Source: Lentzea pudingi
Lineage (GTDB): Bacteria > Actinomycetota > Actinomycetes > Mycobacteriales > Pseudonocardiaceae
Direction: 5' to 3'
Assembly (NCBI RefSeq): GCF_014646255.1
Contig: NZ_BMNC01000002.1
Span: 124,001 to 188,000 of the forward strand
Length of the DNA stretch: 64,000 bases
Both the position numbers and the translations under genes were made by a program. Below the pieces are notes generated by a model. That model saw nothing but the letters and a program-made list of their open reading frames with translations, was not told where the DNA came from and ran no database searches. Positions 17,256 to 26,433 of this stretch are shown here, one piece after another. How positions within the stretch are numbered: the first letter of the stretch is position 1; every line of letters begins with the position of its first letter.

Positions 17256-18455
17256 GTGACCGTGAGCACAACTGAGGCGATGTCCAGCGACGGTGAACCG
17301 ACGCTCGACTGGATCGACGTCCGTTCTGAAGCGCGAGCCAAGGCCGGTCTGACCCGGCGCCTGCGGCCGCGCACGTCGAACTCGACCGACCTCGACCTCG
17401 CGAGCAACGACTACCTCGGTCTCGCCAAGGACAAGCGCGTCGCGGGTGCCGCGGCCGCCGCCACGCTGAAGTGGGGCGCGGGCTCCACGGGGTCGCGCCT
17501 GGTCACGGGTTCGACGGAGCTGCACGCGGAGCTGGAGTTCGAGCTCGCGAACTTCTGCGGCTCGCAGTCGGCGCTGGTGTTCAGCAGCGGGTACATGGCG
17601 AACCTCGCCGCGGTCACGGCGCTGACGGGCCCCGGCACGGCGATCGTCGCCGACCAGCACATCCACGCGTCGCTGATCGACGGCACGCGCCTGTCGAAGG
17701 CCGACGTCGTCGTCGCGGACCACTGCGACGTCGGCAAGGTCCGGCACGCGCTCGAGACGCGGGGCAAGCGGCGCGCGATCGTGGTCACGGACTCGGTGTT
17801 CAGCGTCGACGGCGACATCGCCCCGCTGAACGAACTGCACGAGGCCTGCCGCGCGACCGGCGCCGCGCTGGTCGTGGACGACGCGCACGGACTGGGTGTC
17901 GTCGGCCCCGGTGGCCGGGGCGCGGTCGCGCAGGCGGGCATCATCAAGGCGCCGGACGTGATCACCACGCTGACGCTGAGCAAGTCCCTGGGCGCGCAGG
18001 GCGGCGCCGTGCTCGGCCCGAGCCGGGTGATCAAGCACCTGATCGACACCGCGCGTCCGTTCATCTTCGACACGGGCCTCGCCCCCAGCAGCGCGGCGGC
18101 GGCCCTCGCGGCGATCAAGATCCTGCGCGAGGAACCGGACCGTCCCGAGCGGGCGCTGACCGTGGCGCACGACCTGAGCAACCGCCTGAAGGAGGCCGGT
18201 TTCCAGGTCAGCACGCCGACCGCCGCGGTCGTGAGCGTGCGCGCGCCCAGCCCGGAGCAGGCGTTCCAGTGGGCCGAGACCTGCCGCACGAGCGGTGTGG
18301 TCGTCGGCTGCTTCCGGCCGCCGTCGGTGCCGGACCAGATCAGCAGGCTGCGGCTCACCGCGCGCGCCGATCTGACCGAGGCCGACATCGAGCGCGCGGT
18401 GCGCGTGATCAGGGAGAGCGCCGCATCCGCAGGTGTGGGATCCCGTCCTCGATGA
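17256..18455 (+). CDS. bioF: 8-amino-7-oxononanoate synthase (AONS) family enzyme
   Basis: 399-residue PLP enzyme of the alpha-oxoamine synthase family. Visible features: LASNDYLGLAKD near the start, GSTGSRLVTGST, VVDDAHGLGVVGPGGRG (Asp/His contacting PLP) and the Schiff-base lysine in TLTLSKSLGAQGG. BioF condenses pimeloyl-thioester with alanine in biotin synthesis; related enzymes use other acyl-CoA/amino acid pairs, and no other bio gene is present to confirm the role. GTG 17256 has GGGAG nine bases upstream. Its 3' end overlaps the convergent GNAT gene by 47 bases. Confidence 0.86.
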   Translation: MTVSTTEAMSSDGEPTLDWIDVRSEARAKAGLTRRLRPRTSNSTDLDLASNDYLGLAKDKRVAGAAAAATLKWGAGSTGSRLVTGSTELHAELEFELANFCGSQSALVFSSGYMANLAAVTALTGPGTAIVADQHIHASLIDGTRLSKADVVVADHCDVGKVRHALETRGKRRAIVVTDSVFSVDGDIAPLNELHEACRATGAALVVDDAHGLGVVGPGGRGAVAQAGIIKAPDVITTLTLSKSLGAQGGAVLGPSRVIKHLIDTARPFIFDTGLAPSSAAAALAAIKILREEPDRPERALTVAHDLSNRLKEAGFQVSTPTAAVVSVRAPSPEQAFQWAETCRTSGVVVGCFRPPSVPDQISRLRLTARADLTEADIERAVRVIRESAASAGVGSRPR

Positions 18456-18867
18456 ACTCGGCGCCCTCGGCGACGAACCCGAACGACGCGTAGAAGTCGG
18501 CGACGTACGTCTGCGCGTCGAGCACTGACGGCGTGGCGCCGATGTCCGCGAGCGCGGCCTGCATCAGGCGACGGCTGTAGCCGCGGCCGCGGGCCATGCG
18601 CGCGGTGACGACGCGTCCGACGCGGAACGTGCCGTCGGGTTCCTCGAGCAACCGCAGGTACGCGAGCGGATCGTGCGATCCCTCGGCCTCCAGCCAGAAG
18701 TGCCGTGTGCCCTGCTCGAGATCACGGCCGTCCAGGTCGGCGTAGACGCAGTTCTGCTCGACGACGAAGACCTCCTGGCGCAGCCGCAGGATCGCGTAGA
18801 GCTGGGCGGGACTCAGGTCGAGTCCCCACTGGCGGCGCAGGGTGGCGGGAAACTGTGTGGTTCGCAC
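18409..18867 (-). CDS. ElaA-like GNAT N-acetyltransferase
   Basis: 152 residues, matching ElaA length. LSPAQLYAILRLRQEVFVVEQ is the ElaA opening, RVVTARMARGRGYSRRLMQAAL the acetyl-CoA pyrophosphate loop, and YASFGF with GIPHLRM the usual end. The substrate is unknown. GTG 18867 gives the family N-terminus and starts 13 bases after the upstream protease stop; the longer frame is antisense to nothing useful and lies inside the protease gene. Possibly cotranscribed with that protease. Confidence 0.85.
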   Translation of the reverse strand: MRTTQFPATLRRQWGLDLSPAQLYAILRLRQEVFVVEQNCVYADLDGRDLEQGTRHFWLEAEGSHDPLAYLRLLEEPDGTFRVGRVVTARMARGRGYSRRLMQAALADIGATPSVLDAQTYVADFYASFGFVAEGAEFIEDGIPHLRMRRSP

Positions 18868-18880
18868 CTGGTCGTGGATA

Positions 18881-19615
18881 TCAGAAGCCCAGCGTCTGCC
18901 GGTAGTTCGCGAGCCGGGTGTAGACACCGGGTTCGTCCGGCCGAGCGCAGCCGCGGCCGAACGACACGACGCCCGCGAGCCTGCCGCGCACCACGAGCGG
19001 ACCACCCGAGTCGCCCGTGCAGGCGTCCCGGCCACCGCGTCCGGCGCACAGCATCGCGCCCGGCCGGTAGTCGGGTTCCTTCGACAGGCACTCGGAGTCG
19101 GTCAGGATCGGCACCGTCACCTTGCGCAGCGACAGCGCGGGCGGGGTGTTCTCGGCGGTGCGGCCCCAGCCGAGCACGACGCCGTCGTCCCCGACCTCGC
19201 CGAGCGCGATCGTCCGGTACGGCACCTGCCGGGCCAGCGTCAGGACCGCCACGTCGTCGCCCTTGGTGACCTCGACGTAGTCGGGGTGGCGCCACACGCC
19301 GGCGACGGCCGCCTCGACGCCCTCGCCCTTCTGCCGCAGGTCGGTGCGGCCGGCGACCACGCGCAACTGCTCGGCGGGGCGCTGGTTCTTGCCGAGCACG
19401 CCCTTGAGCGTCACGCAGTGCGCGGCCGTCATGACCTTGTCCGGGGCGACGAGCGCGCCACCGCAGATCAGCTGACCGTCCGTGGTGGTGATCGCCACAA
19501 CCCACGGGGTGTCCGCCACCCGCGCGGGTGTCCCCCCAACGATCGCATCGGCGGACGTCGCACCGCTGACCAGGGCGATCACCGCCACCAGCACGGCAAA
19601 ACGCTTACCCCTCAC
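18881..19615 (-). CDS. secreted trypsin-like serine protease, apparently without pro-segment
   Basis: 244 residues. The signal peptide ends SADA directly followed by IVGG (25-28), so signal peptidase cleavage alone would expose the mature Ile N-terminus, unlike the three paralogues, which have 3 to 6 extra residues. Triad: His66 (TAAHC), Asp121 (DDVAVL), Ser203 (TGDSGGP); Asp197 predicts Arg/Lys specificity. GTG 19615 has GAGGAG six bases upstream. Second of four S1 paralogues in the window. Confidence 0.92.
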   Translation of the reverse strand: MRGKRFAVLVAVIALVSGATSADAIVGGTPARVADTPWVVAITTTDGQLICGGALVAPDKVMTAAHCVTLKGVLGKNQRPAEQLRVVAGRTDLRQKGEGVEAAVAGVWRHPDYVEVTKGDDVAVLTLARQVPYRTIALGEVGDDGVVLGWGRTAENTPPALSLRKVTVPILTDSECLSKEPDYRPGAMLCAGRGGRDACTGDSGGPLVVRGRLAGVVSFGRGCARPDEPGVYTRLANYRQTLGF

Positions 19616-19713
19616 GGACCACTCCTCGTTGCGCCAGGTGGACGATCGGTCACCAACGGTAGCGATCGCGCTAGGACGGCGTCAAAACCGGAGATTTTCG
19701 TGTTAATGTCCCG

Positions 19714-19738
19714 TCAGACCGGAGAACTTGCGGTCTGA
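19714..19738. promoter_or_regulatory. inverted repeat upstream of lysE-type gene, candidate operator
   Basis: TCAGACCG (19714-19721) and CGGTCTGA (19731-19738) flank a 9-base spacer, 26 bases before the exporter start and about 100 bases from the divergent protease start. Size and position suit an operator or a leader hairpin. Confidence 0.4.
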
Positions 19739-19763
19739 TACTTAGATCACGGGGGTATGTACG

Positions 19764-20372
19764 GTGTTGTTCGACTTCGGCCAGGTTCCGGCCTTCCTCA
19801 TCGCGTGCGCGGTCGTCATCGTGACCCCCGGCGTGGACGCGTTCCTGCTCCTGCGCACGTCACTGCGGTCCGGCACCCGCGCCGGACTGCTCGCGCTGGG
19901 CGGCATCCACACGGCCGCGGCGGTCCAGGTCGCCCTGGTCATCTCGGGCCTCGGGGTGGTGCTCGCGCGGTACCCGATGGCACTCACGGCGTTGCGCTGG
20001 ATCGGCGCGGGCTACCTGCTCTACCTGGCGATTTCCATCACTCGCGGGCTGATCAGGCGCTCCGGCGGAGAGCCGGAGGAGGTCATGAGCGCGCGGCCGT
20101 TCCGGCAGGGCTTCCTGACCAACATCACGAACCCGAAGATGATCCTGTTCTCGCTGGCGTTCCTGCCGCAGTTCATCGGATCGGGTGAACCGGCGCCACA
20201 GCTCACGATGCTCGCGGTCGTGTTCCTCGGCCTCGCGGCGGTCTGGGAGCTGATGATCGTGCTGGCGGCGTCCCGCGTGGCCGGGAAGCTCAAGCGGCCG
20301 GGCGTGACGACGGCGCTGGACGCGGTGTGCGCGGCCGTCTTCCTGACGATGTCCGTGGGGCTCGTGCTCTAA
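19764..20372 (+). CDS. LysE-family amino acid exporter
   Basis: 202-residue inner-membrane protein with six hydrophobic segments. The start VVIVTPGVDAFLLLRTSLRSGTRAG matches the LysE/RhtB signature (PGP/PGV followed by a basic loop), as does TNITNPKMILFSLAFLPQF in the middle. The family exports basic or neutral amino acids and homoserine lactones; the substrate here cannot be assigned. GTG 19764 follows a GGGGG run at 19751-19755. Its last 4 bases overlap the convergent protease stop. Confidence 0.88.
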   Translation: MLFDFGQVPAFLIACAVVIVTPGVDAFLLLRTSLRSGTRAGLLALGGIHTAAAVQVALVISGLGVVLARYPMALTALRWIGAGYLLYLAISITRGLIRRSGGEPEEVMSARPFRQGFLTNITNPKMILFSLAFLPQFIGSGEPAPQLTMLAVVFLGLAAVWELMIVLAASRVAGKLKRPGVTTALDAVCAAVFLTMSVGLVL

Positions 20373-21097
20373 CGGAGGTACGTCGCGACTCGCGTGTAGA
20401 CGCCGGGCATGTTCGGACGCGCGCAGCCAGTGCCCCACGACACGATGCCCGCCAACCGTCCGTCGATGACGAACGGGCCGCCGGAGTCGTCGGTGCACGC
20501 GTCGATCTCACCGCCGGGGTAACCCGCGCAGAACATCGACCCGGCGTCGAACTGCGGGTAGGTCGCGGCGCACTGCTCGTCCGGCACGATCGGGAGGTGC
20601 GCCTTGTGCAGCAACGGACTCTTGTTCGTGTCGTGCTCGGCCTGCCGCCCCCAGCCGTACACGGCACCGACGCTGCCGCCCATGTACGCGGTGGACGCGG
20701 CGATCGGCAACGGCCGGTACGGCATCGGCTCGGAGAGCGTCAGCACGGCGATGTCCTTGCCGCTGGACGGTGCCGTGTAGCCCTCGACCAGGCGGAAGGC
20801 CGCCACCAGCGAGGTGGAGCCGCCGCCGGTGCGCAGGTCGAGCCGGCCGCCGACGGCGACGATCGAACCGGGCAAGCGGCCGTGGACGCAGTGCGCCGCC
20901 GTGGCCACCTCATGCGGCCCGACGAGCGCTCCACCGCAGAACTGGTGGCCCTGGGGTGTTGTGAGAGCGACCATCCACGGCGCTTCTTCGGCGTCGTCCA
21001 CCACGACGCCGCCGACGATCCTCGGGTCGGCGTGAGCCGGGGTCACCGTGCTCACGAGCAGAGCCAGAACCGCCGCCAGCAGTCGCATGCTCCCCAT
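20369..21097 (-). CDS. secreted trypsin-like protease with altered oxyanion-hole residue
   Basis: 242 residues. Signal peptide to AHA (about residue 23), short pro-segment DPR, then IVGG (27-30), so Arg-Ile cleavage by a trypsin would activate it. Triad: His69 (TAAHC), Asp115 (KDIAVL), Ser205. The usual CxGDSGGP reads CTDDSGGP (201-208): the glycine whose backbone NH forms the oxyanion hole (chymotrypsin Gly193) is Asp203. Activity may be weak or unusual. ATG 21097 overlaps the upstream protease stop as TGATG, so the two are translationally coupled; ATG 21088 is an in-frame alternative. Confidence 0.88.
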   Translation of the reverse strand: MGSMRLLAAVLALLVSTVTPAHADPRIVGGVVVDDAEEAPWMVALTTPQGHQFCGGALVGPHEVATAAHCVHGRLPGSIVAVGGRLDLRTGGGSTSLVAAFRLVEGYTAPSSGKDIAVLTLSEPMPYRPLPIAASTAYMGGSVGAVYGWGRQAEHDTNKSPLLHKAHLPIVPDEQCAATYPQFDAGSMFCAGYPGGEIDACTDDSGGPFVIDGRLAGIVSWGTGCARPNMPGVYTRVATYLR

Positions 21098-21888
21098 CAG
21101 CGCGCAGAGGCCTCCGGGTCGACAACCCCAGGCGGCGAAGCATCCACGATCGAGTGAAGTTCTTTGGCGTAGCGGGAGATCCGGACGTACACGCCCGGCT
21201 TGTTCCTGCGCGCGCAGCCCTCGCCCCACGACGTGACGCCGACGAGCTTGCCGTCCGCCACGATCGGGCCGCCCGAGTCGCCCTGGCAGGTGTCGACCTT
21301 GCCACCCTTGAAGCCCGCGCAGAACATGTCCTCCTCCACGAACTGCGGGTAGGTGTCGACGCAGAACTCGTTCGGCAGCACCGGCACGGTGGCCTGCAGG
21401 AGGTAGCGGGACGTCTTGCCGTTCTCGGACGTCCTGCCCCAGCCGAGCGCGCTCAGTTTGGTGCCGGGTTCGTAGAGGGCCTGGTCGGACGGCTCGGCGA
21501 ACGGCAGCGGGGTGTACGGCAGCGCCTGCTTGAGCGTCAGCACCGCCACGTCCTCGCCCTCGTCGGCCGAGACGTACCTGCTGTGGATCCAGATGTCGGT
21601 GACGGTGGCCACCACTCCGGACTCGCGGTCCAGCTTGTCCTCACGACCGGCGACGACCCGCAGGTCTCGCGGCGAGCGGCCGAGCGCGCAGTGAGCGGCG
21701 GTGAGCACCTTGGACGGCGCGACGATCGTGCCACCGCAGAACTGGGCGCCCCGGTCGTCGACCAGGTAGACGACCCACGGACTGGCCTCGATGGACGCCC
21801 GCTCACCGCCGACGATGCGCTCGTCGGCGGCAGCGGTACCCGTTGTGGCGAGCAGAGCGGAGAGAACCAGCACCAGGAGTCGTCTCAT
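21097..21888 (-). CDS. secreted trypsin-like serine protease (S1)
   Basis: 263 residues. Signal peptide ending about AAA (residue 21), pro-segment DER, IVGG at 25-28, giving a trypsin-activated zymogen. Triad: His66, Asp113, Ser205 in QGDSGGP; Asp199 at the S1 pocket. A 20-residue C-terminal extension after the domain is rich in Pro/Ala/Ser. First gene of a coupled pair with the altered protease downstream; the intact enzyme could activate its partner, which carries an Arg-Ile junction. Confidence 0.92.
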   Translation of the reverse strand: MRRLLVLVLSALLATTGTAAADERIVGGERASIEASPWVVYLVDDRGAQFCGGTIVAPSKVLTAAHCALGRSPRDLRVVAGREDKLDRESGVVATVTDIWIHSRYVSADEGEDVAVLTLKQALPYTPLPFAEPSDQALYEPGTKLSALGWGRTSENGKTSRYLLQATVPVLPNEFCVDTYPQFVEEDMFCAGFKGGKVDTCQGDSGGPIVADGKLVGVTSWGEGCARRNKPGVYVRISRYAKELHSIVDASPPGVVDPEASAR

Positions 21889-21903
21889 GACTCCAAATGG
21901 TAG

Positions 21904-22926
21904 CTACTCAGCTGGTCCATTCGGCGCAACCTTGCTCCAGATCTTTCCTGCGGCGCCCATGACCGACTCGCCGATGTCGTTGATCGTCTTGATCAACGGG
22001 TCGGCGGAGTTGTTCATCGACTCCTTGTACGACCGGGCGGCGCCCTTGATGTCGTCGGTGAGGTTCGTCGTCGGCCGGTCGTCCTCGCGCCGCGCGTACG
22101 TGCCCGTCAGGATCTCCCGGTACTCCTCGCTCGCCGACCAGCGCTGCAGTTCGGCGGCGCGGACCACGACCAGGGGGTGCGTGCGGGTCTCGGTGTGCAG
22201 GAGCTTGAGGATGCTGTCGCGGATGTCCTCGACCTCCTCGTACTCCTTGGCCTGGGCGAGGAACGACGCGATGTCGACCTGCCCGCCGAGGTCACCCGCG
22301 AGCGCGAGGTGCGTGCGCAACGCGGCCTGCGGGTCCTGGCAGGCCAGCAGGCCCGCCCGGTCGCAGGACAGCTCGGTCTTGCGCTGCCACTCGCGCAACG
22401 CCGCGATGACCGCGCGCATGGCGATCGCACCGGCCGGCACCCACGCGAACGACGTCGTGAGGTCGACCAGCCTGCGCAGCAGCGTGTTGTAGAGCGCGTG
22501 GCCCGACATCGCGTGGCCCATCTCGTGACCGATCAGGAAGCGCAGCGACTCGTTGTCGAGCAGGTCGACCGAGCCGGTGCTGATCACGATGAACGGTTTG
22601 TCGATGCCATAGGTGTAGCCGTACGCCTGCGCGTTGCGCTCGACGAAGAGCTCGGGCACCTCGGTGAGGTCGAACGCCGCCGCCACCTCGTTGCGGATGC
22701 GGTCGAGCTGCGGGTACTGCTTGGGACCCACCCGGACGGACGACGCCACCTGGAGCAGGCGCTCACCCCGCTCGGTGAAGGCTCCGGCGACCGCCTTGAG
22801 GATCGGTGCCACGGCGGGCACCGCCCTCAGCACCGCGAGGGCGCCTCGGTCGGCGGGATGCTCGTAGGCGCGCGGGCTGATGCCCGGGAACCGCACCCTG
22901 GATGACTGTTCGATGTCCCCCGTCAT
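21904..22926 (-). CDS. M48-family zinc metallopeptidase
   Basis: 340 residues. GHEMGHAMSGH carries the HExxH zinc site, and ELSCDRAGLL downstream supplies the third ligand (ExxxD pattern). The domain begins with VSTGSVDLLDNESLRFLIGHE, as in the HtpX/YggG group. There is no clear N-terminal signal or multiple-helix membrane anchor; the stretch after the zinc site is moderately hydrophobic (SFAWVPAGAIAM). The C-terminal 70 residues are polar. It lies 15 bases upstream of the trypsin pair on the same strand, so possibly one transcript. Confidence 0.88.
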   Translation of the reverse strand: MTGDIEQSSRVRFPGISPRAYEHPADRGALAVLRAVPAVAPILKAVAGAFTERGERLLQVASSVRVGPKQYPQLDRIRNEVAAAFDLTEVPELFVERNAQAYGYTYGIDKPFIVISTGSVDLLDNESLRFLIGHEMGHAMSGHALYNTLLRRLVDLTTSFAWVPAGAIAMRAVIAALREWQRKTELSCDRAGLLACQDPQAALRTHLALAGDLGGQVDIASFLAQAKEYEEVEDIRDSILKLLHTETRTHPLVVVRAAELQRWSASEEYREILTGTYARREDDRPTTNLTDDIKGAARSYKESMNNSADPLIKTINDIGESVMGAAGKIWSKVAPNGPAE

Positions 22927-22995
22927 GTCCCCAGGTTAGACACGATCCGGACAAGGCTGCACGGAATCGGCGCCAGACCGTTGCAAACTTGCGCG

Positions 22996-23892
22996 GTGAG
23001 CAGCGACGAAGACACCACGGTTCTGCCCTTGCGCGGCGGGGCCTCAGCGACCCTGGTCCGCCGCCGCGCGGTCGCCAACGACCGCGGCGCGATCCTCTAC
23101 GTGCACGGCTTCGCGGACTACTTCTTCCAGGAACACGTGGCTGAGCACTACACCGCCCAGGGCTACGACTTCTACGCCGTCGACCTGCGCGGATACGGCC
23201 GGTCGCTGCGGGACGGCGAACTGCCGAACTACACGACCGACATCGCGGTGTACTTCGAGGAGATCGACGCCGCGATCGCCGTCGTTCGTGAAGAACACTC
23301 GCGGGTGGTCCTCATGGGTCACTCAACGGGTGGCCTCACGACGTCGCTGTGGGCGCACGAACGGCGTTCCGACGACCTCATCGACGCGTTGGTGCTCAAC
23401 AGCCCGTGGCTCGATGTCGTCGAACCGCCGTTGATGCGGCAGGTCGTGAAGCTGATCGGCGGCCTCGCGCCGAAGGTGAAGATCCGCGCGAACCTCGGCG
23501 ACGCGTACGGGGCGGCGATCCACAACTCGCGCAACGGCGAGTGGGACTTCGACCTGAAGTGGAAGCCGCTCGCGGGCTTCCCTGTGCTGGCCGGGTGGAT
23601 CCGGGCGGTGCTGGTGGCGCAGGAGAAGGTCCACAAGGGACTCGACGTGCGGGTGCCGGTGCTGGTGCTGCACTCCGACAGGAGCATGCTGAACGCTCGC
23701 GAGTGGAGCGAGGACGTCTCGAAGGCGGACGCGGTGCTCGACGTCGCGGGCATGCGCAAGTGGGGCCCGAAGCTCGGCACGTCGGTCAAGGTCGTGGAGA
23801 TCAAGGGCGGCATGCACGACCTGTTCCTGTCGCCTGCGCCAGTGCGTGCGGCGGCCCTCGCCGAGGTCGACGAGTTCCTGAAAACAGCTTGA
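22996..23892 (+). CDS. alpha/beta hydrolase (serine aminopeptidase S33 / monoacylglycerol-lipase type)
   Basis: About 298 residues. ILYVHGFADY (oxyanion region), VVLMGHSTGGLTTSL (nucleophile Ser in GHSTGG), VLVLHSDRSM near the acid residue and GGMHDLFLS (catalytic His) complete the fold. DLRGYGRSLRDGE is typical of the monoacylglycerol lipase-like group. GTG 22996 is preferred over TTG 22981; no clear ribosome site is present and the transcript may be leaderless. The substrate is unknown. It is divergent from the M48 gene. Confidence 0.85.
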   Translation: MSSDEDTTVLPLRGGASATLVRRRAVANDRGAILYVHGFADYFFQEHVAEHYTAQGYDFYAVDLRGYGRSLRDGELPNYTTDIAVYFEEIDAAIAVVREEHSRVVLMGHSTGGLTTSLWAHERRSDDLIDALVLNSPWLDVVEPPLMRQVVKLIGGLAPKVKIRANLGDAYGAAIHNSRNGEWDFDLKWKPLAGFPVLAGWIRAVLVAQEKVHKGLDVRVPVLVLHSDRSMLNAREWSEDVSKADAVLDVAGMRKWGPKLGTSVKVVEIKGGMHDLFLSPAPVRAAALAEVDEFLKTA

Positions 23893-23926
23893 CCTCGTTG
23901 TAGGTCGAGGTTCGAGACTGGTCGTC

Positions 23927-25801
23927 ATGAACATCGACTTCAACGCCTGGTACGCGCTCGAAAGCGCGATGCAGGACGAGAAAAGCCGTCGCGTGAGCCG
24001 GGCGACGTTGAAGCGTGTCGCCCGGTTCGCCCACCCTCAGCGACGGGCCGTGTACTTCCTGCTGGCCACCAGCTCGGTCGCGGCCGTGCTGGCCGTCGCC
24101 TCGCCGGTGCTGGCCGGACGGGTCGTCGACACCATCATCGGCGGCCGCGACTACGGACTGGTCGTGTGGCTCGCGCTGGCGATCGCCGGCGTGGCAGTGC
24201 TGGAGGCCGGGTTCTCGCTGGTCGAGCGGTGGCAGTCGTCGCGGGTCGGCGAGGACCTGATCCTGCGGCTGCGCCAGGCCGTCTTCGACCACGTGCAGCG
24301 GATGCCGATCGCGTTCTTCACCCGCACGCGCACCGGTGCGCTGGTGTCGCGGCTGAACAACGACGTCATCGCGGCGCAGCGGGCGTTCTCCGAGACGATC
24401 TCCGGGGTCGTCACGAACGTGATCGCGCTGATCCTGACGCTGATCGTGATGCTGACGCTGTCGTGGCAGGTCACGGTGCTCGCGATGGTGTTGCTGCCGA
24501 TCTTCCTCATCCCCGCGCGGCGGATGGGCAAGCGTTTGGCGTCCATGCACCGCGAGGCCGCGAACCTCGACTCGGCGATGACGACCCAGATGACCGAGCG
24601 GTTCTCCGCGCCCGGTGCGACGTTGATCAAGCTGTTCGGCCGGCCCTCCATCGAGAGCGCGGAGTTCGGCTCTCGTGCGAAGCGTGTGCGCGACATCGGC
24701 GTGCGGACGGCCGTGGCGCAGTGGCTGTTCCTCGTCGCGTTGACGCTCGTGTCGTCGTTGGCGCTGGCGCTGGTCTACGGGCTGGGCGGGTACTTCGTCT
24801 TCGCCGGGCAGATGGCGCCCGGCACGATCGTGACTTTGGCACTGCTGCTGACGCGCCTGTACGCGCCGTTGACGGCGTTGGCCGGCGCACGGGTGGACGT
24901 GATGACGGCGCTGGTGTCGTTCGAGCGCGTCTTCGAGGTGCTGGACCTGCCACCGCTGATCAAGGAGAAGCCCGAGCCCGTCACCGTTCCCGACGGTCCG
25001 GTGGAGGTCGAGTTCTCGGACGTGAAGTTCGCCTACCCGTCCGCGGACAAGGTCTCGCTGGCGTCGCTGGAGGAGGTGGCGTCGCTCGACACCCGTGGCG
25101 GCGAGGAGATCCTCGGCGGGATCTCGTTCGTCGCCGCACCGGGTTCGCTGATCGCGCTGGTCGGCGCGTCGGGTGCCGGCAAGTCGACGATCGCCTCCCT
25201 GCTCCCCCGCCTCTACGACGCGGACTCCGGCTCCGTCCGGCTGTCCGGTGTGGACGTTCGTGACCTGTCGTTCGACTCGATCCGCGAGACGGTGGGCATG
25301 GTGACGCAGGACGGGCACCTGTTCCACGAGTCGATCGGCGCGAACCTCCACCTCGCCGCTCCCACGGCCACCGACGAGGAGATCTGGGACGCGCTGACCC
25401 GTGCCCGCCTCGCGGACCTGGTGGCGTCGCTGCCGGATCAGCTGGACACCGTCGTCGGCGAGCGCGGCTACCGCCTCTCGGGTGGCGAACGGCAACGGCT
25501 CACGATCGCGCGGCTGCTGCTGGCCAAGCCCCGCGTGGTGATCCTGGACGAGGCGACCGCGCACCTGGACTCGCGCTCGGAGGCCGCCGTGCAGGAAGCA
25601 CTGGTCGAGGCGCTGGCGGGCCGCACGTCGCTGGTGATCGCGCACCGGCTCTCGACCATCCGGGCGGCCGACCAGATCCTCGTCGTGGACAGCGGGCAGA
25701 TCGTCGAACGTGGTACGCATGAGACGTTGCTGGCTCGCGAAGGCCACTACGCGAAGCTGTACCGCACTCAGTTCAGTGAAGAGCCGATCGGAGCACCGTG
25801 A
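23927..25801 (+). CDS. ABC exporter, fused permease and ATPase
   Basis: 624-residue half-transporter that works as a dimer. Six hydrophobic helices occupy about residues 35-310; the ATPase domain follows with Walker [10 protein letters not shown], signature LSGGERQRL, Walker [13 protein letters not shown] and the switch histidine in IAHRLST. The form is that of lipid/drug exporters (MsbA/LmrA-like). It begins a three-gene set in which each gene overlaps the next as GTGA, together with a Vat-like acetyltransferase and a small P-loop kinase, suggesting export and modification of one compound. Confidence 0.92.
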   Translation: MNIDFNAWYALESAMQDEKSRRVSRATLKRVARFAHPQRRAVYFLLATSSVAAVLAVASPVLAGRVVDTIIGGRDYGLVVWLALAIAGVAVLEAGFSLVERWQSSRVGEDLILRLRQAVFDHVQRMPIAFFTRTRTGALVSRLNNDVIAAQRAFSETISGVVTNVIALILTLIVMLTLSWQVTVLAMVLLPIFLIPARRMGKRLASMHREAANLDSAMTTQMTERFSAPGATLIKLFGRPSIESAEFGSRAKRVRDIGVRTAVAQWLFLVALTLVSSLALALVYGLGGYFVFAGQMAPGTIVTLALLLTRLYAPLTALAGARVDVMTALVSFERVFEVLDLPPLIKEKPEPVTVPDGPVEVEFSDVKFAYPSADKVSLASLEEVASLDTRGGEEILGGISFVAAPGSLIALVGASGAGKSTIASLLPRLYDADSGSVRLSGVDVRDLSFDSIRETVGMVTQDGHLFHESIGANLHLAAPTATDEEIWDALTRARLADLVASLPDQLDTVVGERGYRLSGGERQRLTIARLLLAKPRVVILDEATAHLDSRSEAAVQEALVEALAGRTSLVIAHRLSTIRAADQILVVDSGQIVERGTHETLLAREGHYAKLYRTQFSEEPIGAP

Positions 25802-26433
25802 CCATCCCCTCACCCGACAACCTCTACCCGTTGCCGGACTACGCGCGCACGGTGCTTTTGAGGCCGCTGGTGAAGAACCCGCAGATCGAGATCGGCGAGT
25901 ACACCTACTACGACGACCCGTTGCACGCCACGGAGTTCGAGCAGCGCAACGTGCTCTACAACTTCGGCGCCGAAAAGCTGGTCATCGGCCGTTACTGCGC
26001 ACTGGCCGAGGGCGTGCGGTTCATCATGTCCGGCGCCAACCACAGCATGGCGGGCGTGTCGACGTTCCCGTTCACGATCTTCGGCGGCGTCTGGGGCGAG
26101 AAGACGCTCGACATCGCCCTCGGCGCGCCTTCCCGTGGCGACACGGTGGTGGGCAACGACGTCTGGATCGGCTACAACGCCCTGATCATGCCGGGCGTGC
26201 GGATCGGCAACGGCGCGATCATCGCCGCCGGCTCCGTCGTCGTGTCGGACGTCCCCGCGTACGGCATCGTCGGCGGCAACCCGGCGAAGCTGCTTCGCAC
26301 GCGGTACAGCGAGTCGGATGTCGAACTGCTGGAGCGCATCGCCTGGTGGGACTGGCCGGCGGAGAAGGTGACAGAGCACGTCCGCACGATCATGGCCGGC
26401 ACCCCCGCCGACCTCGCCGAGGTGGCCGGGTGA
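25798..26433 (+). CDS. Vat/CatB-like hexapeptide O-acetyltransferase
   Basis: 211 residues with a left-handed beta-helix (hexapeptide repeats, e.g. [31 protein letters not shown]). SGANHSM contains the catalytic histidine of xenobiotic acetyltransferases, followed by FPFTIFGG, also typical of that family (streptogramin Vat, CatB chloramphenicol type). [15 protein letters not shown] ends the domain. It acetylates a hydroxyl of a small molecule, substrate unproven. GTG at 25798 overlaps the ABC exporter stop by four bases. Confidence 0.9.
   Translation: MTIPSPDNLYPLPDYARTVLLRPLVKNPQIEIGEYTYYDDPLHATEFEQRNVLYNFGAEKLVIGRYCALAEGVRFIMSGANHSMAGVSTFPFTIFGGVWGEKTLDIALGAPSRGDTVVGNDVWIGYNALIMPGVRIGNGAIIAAGSVVVSDVPAYGIVGGNPAKLLRTRYSESDVELLERIAWWDWPAEKVTEHVRTIMAGTPADLAEVAG

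Noticed and set aside
23801..25813. Minus-strand 670-codon frame over the ABC exporter
   Set aside because: Antisense shadow; the plus strand has Walker A, signature and Walker B motifs in order.
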